Assembly (NCBI GenBank): GCA_027627225.1
Contig: CM051034.1
Coordinates: 47,704,881 to 47,768,880, forward strand
DNA length: 64,000 bases
Origin: Congeria kusceri
Lineage: Eukaryota > Mollusca > Bivalvia > Myida > Dreissenidae
Reading direction: 5' to 3'
Shown here: positions 34,746 through 45,605 of the stretch, in pieces
Numbering within the stretch: position 1 is the stretch's first letter
How the letters are laid out: each line of letters starts with the position of its first letter
Notes under the pieces: generated by a model
Told to the model about the DNA's origin: nothing
The model's input: the letters and a program-made list of their open reading frames with translations, nothing else
Databases searched by the model: none
Made by a program: the position numbers and the translations under genes

Positions 34746-37600
34746 CTGTTAGCAATTTTACGCAAATACTTAATGAACGTATTTGCATGCAATATTCTGC
34801 GAAGGTTGGAAATAGACCAATCAACAAGCGAATAGATTTTCTTGGTGATCCAGCCCACCGTCTGGATTCAGGATAGACCGATCTGGGTTTTGCCACACAT
34901 AGTTAAAACTCCTCTCAAGCAATTGTTAAAGGATTAATTTCCATTCATCAAAAAATCACAAACATTACAATGTACTCATTTGAAGATCACAGACATTATG
35001 CACGTGCTCTTTTGTATGTACCCGCTAAACACGTGATATCCAGGTGCGATGGTTGGATAAGAGTGCAGATTAATTTGCATATGATTGACATATGTGCAAG
35101 CGTCTATTGTTAAGAATTCTAACTTATTTTACGATAGGGCAAGGGAGGTAATATATCAATGGAATATTTAATGTGTAAGCTTTTTACCTATCTTGGCGGA
35201 GGTGTGTGCTCTTTGAGTGTTTTCTAGAGGTCGTAGTGCTACACAATAAAATAATAATAATTATATTCAAAGGCAAAAATTGCAATTCAATACGCCAAAG
35301 TACAGAAAACAGGGTCTTGTTTTGCATATTAGAAAATGATTGAAGTATTTTTATGTTGTTGTCGCTGGTGCCGTTGCTGTTACAGCCCTATAATCACCGA
35401 ATAATTACACCTTTTATATTCTTACTGCAGATTACGCTAGTTACCGTTTCTCCAAATCACCTACATGTATCCGCCGATAATACAATAATTGTGTAAATAA
35501 CATAATTTATTTCAGCTGGTGCAGTAACTAACTCGACCATACATTTTCTCGTTACCGATGGTATTGGACAACATAAAGCACACGAGAACAGCGTAGGCAA
35601 TTAGTGCTGGTCTTAGAGGCATTTGCAATACAGGCAAATTGATCGGGCGAGACGGAGCATTCCTCATCGTCGTTCTGTGCTCCGGTGAAAGCGCAAACGA
35701 TACGAAAGAAGAGGCGCATTGAAATTGAATTAAAATCTGGAAATTATGGATCTATTTAAAGTAAAATGAACAGATGCGGATTTAATGTGAACGAAAATTA
35801 GTATAAAATATACAGTGCAGTACAGATACAGGAAAGTGAAATTGAATATGTTTTGGAAAAATGAAATAAAACATAGACTGTCAAATAACGGTTAGTCTTG
35901 GGTGTGTATATATGAAATGCCGGAGTATCAAAACGATAAAATAGTGTGCTTCTATTTATAACGTACTGCAACCGATATAATTTTGGTTATGTATAAAATG
36001 TATAAAGCAAATTGGATAACAAATAACACATGTACATCTATGGATATAGATTGAAGGGGCAATAGAACTTGCATAACGCGGGTGCATTAACCCATTTCAG
36101 TGCATACATTGAATAACAATAAATAACATCGTTAAATCAAATGGTCCTGTGTGGGCTATGGATTTACGCTTGTAAAGGATTTAGGACCGGGATTTTCTAG
36201 ATAAAAATTACTGGAATTTAAACGTACGAGCAAATCGGTAATGCAATTGGGATTTATATTAGACGCTTGGTAAATAATTTTATACGTTTTGTCGTAATTA
36301 TTCAAAGCGTGGGTACATTTAATTATTTTAATTACTTTGATTTATTACGTGGTCGTAATTATTCGTGCATTGTTTGAAAGAGGAAATTGTGAAGTACGCA
36401 TGAAAAACGCGTTCGCGTTCTTATGTAATTGTAAATTACAATTAAAATATATCGCCGGTGTGAGTGAATCCTAGCTGAACGTTTTGTGGATTCTAAAATT
36501 GGCTAGCCAAAGTATGCTGTCTGAGTAACGATCTGTTGCGAAGAGTGGTGTTAAATATGCTGTTTGAAATCCATTTCTTCAAATTCATCGGGCATGAAAA
36601 AAGCGCAGATAACTGATAACGTGTAGACAGTGAATATGTTCTGAAAGTGTCGTGAAACAAAGCGGAAAATTAGTTGGAGAACCGTTATTTGTGAGGTAAA
36701 TAAGTGGAGAGGAATAGTTTGAATTGTGTTTTAAAAGTGGGAAACGTCGCCTTTGATGCTTACAAAAGTGTAAGAATACAATACTCTCTAGTCTGTGCTA
36801 ACGATAAACATATTTAAGGACTGGACAAATTGCGAGAATATTTAAACATATGAAACAATATGAATGCAAATAGGCATGATATTGAAAGTGATATGCAGTA
36901 ATCAAGCTATCAGTGACGTTAAGGTGTTTGTGGCCATAGAAGTTTATATGCACGCGGATTTAAGGTGTATAGCGCTAGAAGATATATCCGCAAAATACGT
37001 GACCAACAAATTCGGTTTGTGTTACGCTACATTTGGGTAGAGTGGCTTAATAACAAGTTTTTAAAAGAAACACTCTACAGGCAAACCTAGAACTAAATAA
37101 CATATACCGGTTAATAAAAACAGTGTCATTTGAGCCAGAAATGTTCTTCACTTCTTATTCGTCGAACCTGCGATTGTAGAGATTGGACCTCATTCATATT
37201 CAGCGCAGTGCAAGGCATTGCTGTGCATTGTTGCGTGACACCTTTACAGCAATAGGCCAATTCCTGATAATTAGTGGCATTGTTTCGGAACGCTATCAAT
37301 CGTGCCAACATAGAAACCCCATTTTCCTCTACATCTTTTTGCTCGGCGAAACGGCGCTTTTATACCGGTTGCGTAATAAACCAATAGCATATGTACAATT
37401 AAACAGCTGTTTCGAGAGCAGTGATAGCGCTATCTGCGCTATTTCCAAACTAGTGTTTTATTTCCTGCGGTAGACAAATTGCTGGTTTTTACTCCGCGGC
37501 TTGATGGCTTGTGGGATGTGAAAGAGATCCTTATCGATTTCACGATAAGCCCATCAACGGCGGGGCGATTATGTTAAGGTTAGTTAAATGATACGGTAAA
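34746..37600. other. 5' flank of the receptor gene, no coding sequence seen
   Basis: 2.85 kb with no convincing exon. A somewhat GC-richer stretch at 35510-35740 begins after TTATTTCAG and could be a 5' untranslated exon, but no matching donor was confirmed. The 36.3-37.1 kb stretch is AT-rich. Promoter elements could not be placed. Confidence 0.4.
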
Positions 37601-37800
37601 TACGGTAAAATAATGAAACAAACGGTGATACATCACACAAGAAAGGACTAAATACGGTAAACTACTGAAACGGGGATAGCTGACACTAGAAAATACTAAA
37701 TACGGTAAAATAGTGAAACAAACGGGTATATATGAAATAGGAAAGGACTAAATAGGCAAAATAGTGAAACAAACAGGGATACATGACACAAGAAAGGGCT
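37601..37800 (+). repeat. ~50 bp minisatellite overlapping the receptor start codon
   Basis: Four units of 48-52 bp begin at about 37601, 37653, 37701 and 37753 on a TACGGTAAAATAGTGAAACA core. Unit 1 ends GATACATCACACAAGAAAGG and unit 4 ends GATACATGACACAAGAAAGG. A single C-to-G difference therefore provides the ATG of the receptor, and the first seven or so codons are repeat-derived. Confidence 0.88.
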
Positions 37801-39279
37801 TATGAAGTGTTCACTGCTCCATCGAATTCCTCGGGGGCTGAAACTGGAGCGGCGACTGGCTTAAGTGACTTTGTGTTTCTTGCGGATGGAATGTTAGGAT
37901 TTAACAAACTTAACAGCGCGTTTGTACAAGCGCGTGATGTGACAACGACGCTACAAATGTTCGTGAACACAACGGCGTCCTTGGACGACCTGCAGTTATT
38001 GCAGGAAACCAAACACCCTGTGATAGGCGTGATTCTCGCCATGTTTTCCTTCATAACCGTGCTAGGAAATTTACTAGTGATAACCGCGGTGGTGAAGGAG
38101 TTGTACCTAAGGACGGTGACTAACTATTTGATCGTCTCCCTCGCCATCGCTGATGTTATGGTTGGCGGTATTGTCATGCCTTTCAGTATAAGCTACGAAC
38201 TCAACAACCAGGTCTGGTACTACGGAATGGCTTGGTGCGACCTCTGGCATTCGTTTGACGTCCTCGGCAGCACGGCGTCGATCTTAAATCTATGCATAAT
38301 ATCATTGGACCGCTACTGGGCGATCACGGATCCGATCGCGTACCCTACCCGGATGTCGCCCTGTCGGGTGTCGGTGCTCATAGCCTTTGTGTGGCTCTGT
38401 TCCGCCGGTATATCATTTCCGGCCATCGCCTGGTGGAAGGCTGTGACGCCGGTCGAGCTCTCTAGCAACCAGTGCGTTTTTACAGAGGACAGTGCGTATT
38501 TAATTTTCTCGTCCATGGTTTCATTTTATTTCCCCACCATCGTCATGATATTCGTCTATATTCAAATATATCGCGCGGCAAGGAACCAAAGAAAGAGTAT
38601 CGAGACTGGGACCAAAGTGATGACTTCCAACCGCTTATTCGGAAGTAGCGGCGTGATGACGCTCCGCATACACCGTGGGGGTATGGCGAAGCTGCGCTCC
38701 CCGACCGCTCCGCCTGAAACGGCACCGTTTCAGAAGCACAGCGAAAGTGACGAGGACGAGGGTTCGATGACGTCGAGCAACCAGACGCCGATACACGACG
38801 CGCCGCTCGATCTTGATAAACACCACGACGACGTCGACCAAAATCACGAACATAATCACCACCATCACAATCAGCGGCCGATGAAATTTATTACGAAGAG
38901 ATTACGGCAGCTCGCGCTAAGTAAGAAGTTATCCAAACTCGCTAAGGAGCAAAAAGCCGCCAAGACTCTCGGAATCGTCGTCGGCGTCTTCATAATCTGT
39001 TGGCTTCCGTTCTTCGTCGTGAACGTTCTTATAGGGATCTGCAGTGCCAGTTGTGTGCATAAACCGGAAGTAATTATGCCCGTGTTTACGTGGTTTGGGT
39101 ACATTAACTCGGGCGTAAATCCCATAATATACGCGCTGTCCATGAGGGATTTCCGGCGCGCTTTCGGCAGGATTGTATTCTGCTGCTGCCCAAAATACCG
39201 CTTCCAGGGCAGACGACGTGCAAAAACGGGCAGAACTAATACGACGTCTTCTAGTTTTATCGGATCCGCGTTGCTATAG
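37783..39279 (+). CDS. Dop1R2: Invertebrate-type D1-like dopamine receptor (DAMB/DopR2 class)
   Basis: A 498-residue, single-exon class A GPCR of the biogenic amine group. An extracellular N-terminus (1-78) has N-glycosylation sites at N15 and N62. TM1 carries N96. TM2 has D124. C152 should bond to C231. TM3 has the amine-binding D159 and DRY 176-178. TM5 has the catechol-binding serines S243, S244 and S247 before P251. TM6 has CWLP (406-409), TM7 NPIIY (446-450), and CCC (467-469) is a likely palmitoylation site. The WHSFDV and ISFPAIAWW stretches, the MTLRIHRGG motif and the His-rich third loop match the arthropod DAMB/INDR receptors, which signal through Gs/Gq at neuronal membranes. Loop 3 is long (about 265-392). 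The first in-frame ATG follows an in-frame TGA at 37765-37767. The coding region is visibly GC-richer than its flanks. The symbol follows Drosophila; orthology is inferred. Confidence 0.93.
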   Translation: MTQERAYEVFTAPSNSSGAETGAATGLSDFVFLADGMLGFNKLNSAFVQARDVTTTLQMFVNTTASLDDLQLLQETKHPVIGVILAMFSFITVLGNLLVITAVVKELYLRTVTNYLIVSLAIADVMVGGIVMPFSISYELNNQVWYYGMAWCDLWHSFDVLGSTASILNLCIISLDRYWAITDPIAYPTRMSPCRVSVLIAFVWLCSAGISFPAIAWWKAVTPVELSSNQCVFTEDSAYLIFSSMVSFYFPTIVMIFVYIQIYRAARNQRKSIETGTKVMTSNRLFGSSGVMTLRIHRGGMAKLRSPTAPPETAPFQKHSESDEDEGSMTSSNQTPIHDAPLDLDKHHDDVDQNHEHNHHHHNQRPMKFITKRLRQLALSKKLSKLAKEQKAAKTLGIVVGVFIICWLPFFVVNVLIGICSASCVHKPEVIMPVFTWFGYINSGVNPIIYALSMRDFRRAFGRIVFCCCPKYRFQGRRRAKTGRTNTTSSSFIGSALL

Positions 39280-39387
39280 CAACTGTGGAATTAATTCTGT
39301 GTTTTGTAATTTATTGCAACGTCATTTGGAATGTCATCCCATTTGTTTTATTAATACGCATGTTATAATAAGTGAATCACTATTTCG
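39280..39387 (+). other. Start of receptor 3' UTR
   Basis: AT-rich sequence directly after the stop codon (TAG at 39277-39279). No AATAAA occurs here. Candidate signals further on are ATTAAA near 39513 and AATAAA near 40022. The transcript end cannot be fixed. Confidence 0.4.
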
Positions 39388-39921
39388 TATACTGCAGCAT
39401 TCTTGTTTTAGCAAATTGCGTTTAAATATTTTATTGAAATGGATGATAATTTCTTATTCAATGTATCAAAGTTATAAAAGCTTAAAGTTGATTTGTTAAA
39501 AAGCATATCTTATTAAAGTAACTTTTTTTTCTTATGCTGCAGCAGCTTCTTTTTAGAAAAATGTGTTGACATATTTAATTGAAATGAATAAGTGTTTCCA
39601 ATTCAATTTTGCGAATTTAAATGTTATACTATTTTGTTACAGCATAGACTTTTGTCAGTGATAATGTTTTACACAGCAGCATTTTCTTGGAGACAATTGA
39701 GTTGAAATACTTAATTGAACCTGAATTATTATTTCTAATTTCTAAAATTATTCATAGTCGATTTGTTACAAAAATGAAATTTTGTTATGCTGCATCGAGT
39801 TCTTTTGACCAAATTTTTGTTTAAATATTTGAATTAAATGAATGAGTATATCTAATTCAATGAACCAACTTCAAATGCTGACAGTTGATGTGTTGCAGTT
39901 ATATCGTATGTTTCTTTTTGT
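39388..39921 (+). repeat. Four diverged ~135 bp tandem repeats in the receptor 3' flank
   Basis: Units start with a CTGCAGCA-like motif at about 39392, 39535, 39675 and 39790. They share in order TTCTT, a TTTAAATATTT...TTGAAATGAAT stretch, TCTAATTCAAT, an AAATGCT-like stretch, GTTGATTTGTTA and a T-rich end. They are clearly related but strongly diverged, so the array is old. Confidence 0.7.
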
Positions 39922-40088
39922 TTGTAATAATACAATAATGCAGAAATATTTGAAACGTACTAACATAATTTAAATTACATGACATATGAATGTAACATAC
40001 AATGATGTAAACTTAAAATGCTAATAAACAATACAACCCAGTTTTTTCATCAGAATAATATTTTATTCTACATAGCATATATTCATCT

Positions 40089-40334
40089 GGGCCCAGTTGC
40101 TCAAAACTTTAACGGACAATTAAGCTATTAGTAACAGCCTGATAACTTCAGATGTAAATAAATGTATATTACAAGTGACGTGTTTATCAAAAATTTGAAA
40201 CTGTTCAAGTTAAACCAATTATTTAGCATAAACTTACAGTTTAAAAGTGTAATGTTTAATTTACATTTATATACCTTCATCAATTTAACGGCTGTAAGCA
40301 TAATTGCCCAATCCAGTTTTGAGCACCTTGGCCC
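40089..40334. mobile_element. MITE-like element with GGGCC inverted ends
   Basis: The left end GGGCCCAGTTGCTCAAAAC and the right end, read in reverse complement, GGGCCAAGGTGCTCAAAACTG form ~20 bp imperfect terminal inverted repeats around 246 bp of AT-rich sequence. Short elements with this kind of end are common in marine invertebrate genomes. No target duplication is evident. No coding capacity. Confidence 0.75.
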
Positions 40335-40770
40335 TTATCACAACACACCGAAGAGAACGTCTGTTTGATTTCTTTTACTTTGAAATATTATATTATGAGT
40401 ATGATATTACGTTCACACATAATGCAGCCTAAGGCGCGGACTGACTATAGGTCTAAACTACGAAACAACAACAAGTATGATATTGTGTTTAAAACAAACA
40501 TTACTTTCGTTAGAATGTTCTCTTCGATATCTTAATTATTTCAACGCAGTTCAACGCTTACTTGTTTTTTCTTAGTTACAATGAAATTTGAAAACAGACA
40601 ATTTGTTTTCTATTTCCCAAATGTACGCACAGTCGTCTTCTCAGAATCGCCACATCTTCAATCGTGAGAAATTCGAAACCAAACTCATTAATGCTGCTTT
40701 AAATAGCTTTTAATTTCCAATTTGCAGAGCTATGGCGGCATACTTATTCATATGATAACCATATAATTTT
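40335..40770. other. Non-coding, no feature seen
   Basis: AT-rich sequence with no long frame, tRNA or repeat recognised. Confidence 0.5.
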
Positions 40771-41205
40771 TTCATGAAACTTTACCTATATTTCAATGAA
40801 AGCCTTATTTTTTTTAATATTCGCAGTTTTCATGAAAACTTGTTGTTGCCCACTTCACTTACGTGGTCACCGTACTTAATGGAAACTTTAACGTTAGTGC
40901 CCTGAACTGCATACGATAACTATTTAAAGATCGTAATATTTTTTCTTCGCGAAAGGCCAAGTTCATTTCTTGAAAGTCTGGGAATTTTCATTAAAAAAGC
41001 TATAGTATATAGCCGGAATAGCTTCACTTTTCATGAAAATATTAATTTCAATTTATCTTATGCAGCAATGGGCACTATTTTGTCTTTTCTTGAAAACCAG
41101 TTAAAATTTTCCTGAAAACATCAACATTTTCGCTAAGTGTTTTCAAGTTTTCGTGAAACTTTTCAAATTTTCGTGAAAGGCAGTTAAACTTTCTTGAAAG
41201 TTTTC
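40771..41205. repeat. Cluster of TTCNNGAA palindromes
   Basis: About nine short palindromes of the form TTTTCNTGAAA lie in 435 bp, near 40771, 40828, 40966, 41031, 41087, 41108, 41149, 41168 and 41189. They get denser towards the right end, where spacing is about 20 bp. TTCNNGAA matches the dimer core of heat-shock elements and STAT-type sites. It could equally be a decayed short tandem repeat. Confidence 0.55.
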
Positions 41206-41682
41206 TGGATCATTATGCCACCTTATAATAATGTATAGTGTATTTTTAATTAAGTCGATTTTTATTTTATTATATTAATTGATGAAGTTGGCCAAATATA
41301 ATATAAACGTTCACAATCCTATTTAACCTTTTCGGAAAATAATATGCATGTGCATGCAATAGTCCCACCAAAGGTTGCAAATAAACATTTATTGTTCGTC
41401 ATCATGTTTCTAGACGTTAATTTATCAACGATAAAAAAATGTATATAAATAATAGGTAATGTTTTCATTGCCATTAACTTAAAGGAAAATAACAAAAAGC
41501 AACATTATAATTATATCGTATGCTATTATCTTTACACGTATGTACCAACCCATTATTAGACTTAAGAATATAGAATATATTTAGACTCAAGAAAAAAAAA
41601 ACGTGTGCGTTCGCATATGTGCCGGTTACCAACGTCGCGGTAGTCATTAACAAATAATTCTATATAATAATGCTAAAATTTG
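41206..41682. other. Non-coding, no feature seen
   Basis: AT-rich sequence between the palindrome cluster and the LTR-like element; no gene or repeat recognised. Confidence 0.5.
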
Positions 41683-41710
41683 CTTTTGTCACAGGGTGAG
41701 AAAATTGTGC

Positions 41711-41782
41711 GGCCAGTCCGGGAATCGAACCCGTCCCTCGCTATCAGGAGGAGTGCTCTCCCGACTGAGCTAACCGGGCCGC
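41711..41782 (-). other. tRNA-like segment, distal copy
   Basis: On the minus strand it has an A box TAGCTCAGTCGG, an anticodon arm with CTGATAG in the loop (a GAT reading would be Ile-like), a perfect B box GGTTCGATTCC and partly paired acceptor ends (GGCC/GGCC). The anticodon loop has one extra base and the acceptor stem has mismatches, so it is not called as a tRNA gene. It lies inside the LTR-like element, 248 bp from a second copy. Confidence 0.7.
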
Positions 41783-41914
41783 CACACAACTTCTCCCCGT
41801 TAAGTGACCAAGTTCATGCCGTTACATACACCCTCGATAAAATATAAATTCGTCCTCGAATGGTGTTATATAATTACCATGGGCCCTCGGAGAGTTAACC
41901 TAGGTAACGTTAGC

Positions 41915-41932
41915 GTCCCACGTTGGGTGCCA
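41915..41932 (-). other. Primer-binding-site-like sequence
   Basis: TGGCACCCAACGTGGGAC on the minus strand, 2 nt after the TGTGACA end of the LTR-like segment. TGG at this position is the usual start of a primer-binding site pairing with a tRNA 3' CCA end. A closely related GGCGCCCAACGTGGGGC lies inside the LTR (42081-42097). Confidence 0.6.
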
Positions 41933-41959
41933 AATGTCACAGGGTGAGAAAATTGTGCG

Positions 41960-42033
41960 GCAAGTCCGGGACTCGAACCCGGGACCCGTCGCTATCAGGA
42001 CGAGTGCTCTCCCGATTGAGCAAACCCGGGAGA
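41960..42033 (-). other. tRNA-like segment, proximal copy
   Basis: Second copy of the tRNA-like sequence. The B box is GGTTCGAGTCC and the D region TTGCTCAATCGGGAGAGC. The anticodon arm again has CTGATAG and a one-base-long loop excess. The acceptor region is poorly paired. Confidence 0.65.
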
Positions 42034-42836
42034 CACAAGTCTCCCCGTTAATTGACCAAGTTCATGCCGTGACATATGGCGCCCCACGTTGGGCGCCACG
42101 GTTGCCGGCCTTAGCTACGCCCGTAGGCGCAATGCGGTTTGAACGACAAATAACACAAGTCGTGGGTTGCAAAAATATTGTTATTGAATAATGTCGATCG
42201 ATAAGGTAGGTTTTCTGAAAGAAAAACAATTTATACATATAAATAAATATATAATTAAATATATTGATAAGTTTCAATGACATAACAAAATACTAATGAT
42301 TGATAATGCATGGCGGCGTGAATAAATGGGACAATAAGTTATTCGAATAATAACTAATAATCACAACCGTAATAATCAGAAATAATACGACATTAATACA
42401 AGCAATAGACATAGATATCAATCATAAAATACAGTGTAATATTTACCTGCAGGAATAACAATTTTCCGACACAAATAAAAAAAATAAAGACAATCGTCAA
42501 AATGTAATGGCTGTCTCTAAACAATTTAGCCGTGAATCTGAATATTGGAGTGAAAGTGATTGATTGGTTATTATGTGCACGTGTTCAACATAGGTTAATT
42601 TCAACTATATCTTAATAACTCTAAAAACTAAGGTTACAGTCTACTTTAAACTAAGAACTGATCATAACTACCCAACACAATAACTAAACACTGCACTGGC
42701 TATTTAAATATGCATATACGTGTATTACTTTAAATTGTAGAATGTATATTTTAGGGTACATACAAAAAACGAAGACAATAATTTGATAATAATGTACATT
42801 TATTAACTTTATTTAAAATTTACCCTGTGACACTTT

Positions 42837-44457
42837 GAGGAATACCATGTAATATTCAAATTAACAGCGTGCTTAGAATAGAACGGTTTCAATAATATTC
42901 TTTATACCATATTTCAGAGAGATTTCATTGTTTTGCGATATGGAATAACTGTGATACCAGATAGGTAAATTATCGTGCAATAAGTTGCTTGCAGTATATT
43001 AAATTTAGTTGTAATTTATACGCACGCTACTTATTGCACTGAACGATTGCACTGAGTGGTCACGTTGCGACAGAGCTAAATTTGGAAATGACACGCATGC
43101 CAAGCATGTCATACATCACGTGACGTCTAGGATCCCATTGGCATCGGCATCATAGAAAGTTTCGATTTGATTGGTAAATATGGTATAAAACACTTGTAGC
43201 ACTCATTGACCTCAATATGTTTATTATTTAATCTCGCCCCGCGGGGTCGTTAAATAACTAAAATATTTCGGTCAGTGTGCTTCAACTATTACTTACTCTG
43301 TATACGTATTAAATCTAAGAATTGGTTGGTGAAAAAGAGCCCATGTATTTTGCCATGCGTTGTAACAGTGTTTATAACCGTACGACGACGACGTGATTCG
43401 ATGTTACGTTAATAATCACACATATCCGAATTTTAATGAATAAATACATTTTACTGAATATCTGTTCTGAAGCTTCATTGTTGTTGAAAGTTTAAACTCC
43501 TGCCGAAAAAAATACAAACAATAAACATCGTTTATTTGATAGAATTACCCTTATATGTTATGTATAAGAGCGTAATGATTGGAAATGCATTCACACAGTT
43601 TTTTTTTCTATATTTAAATATGATACGCGCTAATTTTTCTATAGACAAAGAACAATATTATCGTTGTTAAACTACCCAATAAACAACGCAAAAAGTAGTC
43701 CCGATTCTGATCGGAGCATAGTAAATTGTAGTTCTCAAGACAATTGCAAAATATGTGTCAGATTATGTTAGAATCGAAATAATTTTCGCATTATCGTTGT
43801 TTATTGGCCAATGAACTACTATTTGTCGTCTTGATGCGTGGCTATAAATTCCTACGCATTAGAACACCAAACTGTTGTTTATTGGTAGATAAACAACAAT
43901 AAATCGAAAATTAGTTCTTAAATATGACATTGTCTCTAAGTTTATGTCAATGCTTAATGCTAATATATACTTTCTAATAATATTCTATTCTAATAATTAA
44001 TACCTATCAATTACTAATTATATTGGAACAGCTTTGTGTTTCCTGGTGCAACTAAGCCTTCGTATCAATCGCGAATAGTTTTTTTTTTAACTCTTGTCAT
44101 ATAAAGTAAGCCGAATTTACGATTCGAAACAAAATGGCGTCGAGAAGATTGGAATAGCCATATTTCGAATTTGAAACCTCAATGGTAGCAAAGTTTAGGT
44201 ATTTCCTAAGTAGTTATTTTTCAATCTCTAGCACTAAAATCTGACATTTATTATTAATATAATTGTAAGAAAAGTGGTCGGACTCAGAATATTTTACAAA
44301 TTTCATTTTTGAATACTCCATTAGTGATTCGATTTCGAGGCTGAAACTGACGGTTTACAACAGCTTCAAATAATTTACGATTGTTTTATTTGAAACTAAG
44401 TGGAACTTTCTGGAGGTGAACATTGTTGTAGTACACATAGGCCAAACAAATAAAGTG
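42837..44457. other. Non-coding, little structure
   Basis: AT-rich sequence. A CCAATAAACAAC motif and its complement recur at about 43677, 43796 and 43877-43905, giving weak inverted repeats that might be a decayed element. A GCCCCGCGGGGTC palindrome lies at about 43236-43248. No gene is seen. Confidence 0.5.
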
Positions 44458-44671
44458 TGTGTTTCGGGCAACGGTCTCAAAAAGTTAGGTAGGGTCGGGA
44501 TTGAGTTGTTTTGTTTTTTTTACTTCTTTTAAAGACAAATTTCGTTCCAATAAAACATTGAAAATTATCTAAAATCTGACGAATATGGATTTCACGGGAA
44601 ACAATCGTGGCTAAAAACGTTAGGGCTGAGGTTTTTTTTTTGCTAGGTAGGGTCGGTTTGCCCGAAACACA
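44458..44671. mobile_element. Short MITE-like element with 14 bp perfect inverted ends
   Basis: TGTGTTTCGGGCAA at 44458-44471 and its exact reverse complement at 44658-44671 enclose 186 bp. Inside, TAGGTAGGGTCGG occurs twice in direct orientation, near each end. No coding capacity and no clear target duplication. Confidence 0.7.
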
Positions 44672-45017
44672 GATTTTTTTTGTTTTGGGCTAAGATGCTG
44701 TGTTTGGCGGGTTTTTAAATCCGAGAAACAATTCAGTGTCAAACAGTTCTGTTCTTAAACAAATAATTATTTTATAAAAAGTAACAGGTATTATACTATT
44801 TCATAGGCATGTGATACCTAAACTCTCAATAAAACGATATGCAGCGCGCATTTGCGATTGATTTCCAATGTCTATACAGAGATTGAAAATACAAAGAAAA
44901 TAAATATAAAAATGAAATAAACAATTATTTATCGTATTTTAAATGTACATGTCGAATCCTTTACACTAGAGAATAGACGAAACCATAAACCAAACTGTAC
45001 AAATCGAATCATACCGC
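44672..45017. other. Non-coding, no feature seen
   Basis: AT-rich spacer between the short inverted-repeat element and the trinucleotide array. Confidence 0.5.
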
Positions 45018-45018
45018 G

Positions 45019-45053
<35 letters not shown>

Positions 45054-45274
45054 AATAATACTACTACTACTACTACTACTAATAATAATAATAATAATAA
45101 TAATACTAATAATACTGATAATACTACTACTACTACTACTAATAATAATAATAATAATACTAATAATACTAATAATACTACTACTACTAATAATAATAAT
45201 AATAATAATAATACTAATAATACTAATAATACTAATAATACTAATAATACTAATACTACTACTACTACTACTAC

Positions 45275-45305
<31 letters not shown>

Positions 45306-45445
45306 AATAAAACTACTACTACTACTAATAATAATAATAATAATAATAATACTAATAATACTAATAATACTGCTACTAATAATAATAATATCACCATTAT
45401 TATTGTAGTATAAGAAGAAGAAGAAAAAGAAGAAGATGATGCTGG

Positions 45446-45500
<55 letters not shown>

Positions 45501-45605
45501 GAAGAAGATTATGATAATCACGATGATGATGATGACGATGATGACGATGATGACGAAGACGACGACGCCGATGATGATGTTAATGATGATGATGATGAAG
45601 TATAA
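45018..45605 (+). repeat. AAT/ACT and GAT/GAA trinucleotide microsatellite block
   Basis: From 45018 to about 45405 runs of AAT alternate with runs of ACT, in a repeating pattern of about 60-100 bp. From 45411 the repeat switches to GAA and then GAT, with GAC interruptions. Apparent poly-Leu, poly-Ile and poly-Met frames here are artefacts. Confidence 0.97.

Larger units (their letters stand above)
41687..42832 (-). mobile_element. LTR-retrotransposon remnant (LTR, leader and partial second LTR)
   Basis: The element is bounded by perfect 11 bp inverted ends TGTCACAGGGT/ACCCTGTGACA and by CTTT direct repeats (41683-41686 and 42833-42836). On the minus strand an LTR-like segment (42832-41935, 898 bp, TG...CA) is followed after 2 nt by a primer-binding-site-like TGGCACCCAACGTGGGAC. 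About 110 bp of leader come next, then a second copy of the last ~145 bp of the LTR, ending at 41687. This fits a deleted LTR element. Each LTR end contains a tRNA-like segment. The LTR itself also holds a palindromic GGCGCCCAACGTGGGGCGCC (42078-42097). No protein-coding region is retained. Confidence 0.7.

Noticed and set aside
34318..34876. TDRQ- and VCLS-repeat frames
   Set aside because: Translation of the GTCT/GTCC microsatellite.
37800..39143. Several antisense frames over the receptor gene
   Set aside because: Shadows of a GC-richer coding sequence on the other strand; no domains.
41711..42033. Functional tRNA-Ile genes
   Set aside because: A and B boxes are good, but the anticodon loop has an extra base and the acceptor stem is poorly paired in both copies; they are parts of a repeat.
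44966..45521. Long poly-Leu/Val and poly-Ile/Ser reading frames
   Set aside because: They are translations of AAT/ACT trinucleotide repeats; every frame of such a repeat stays open.
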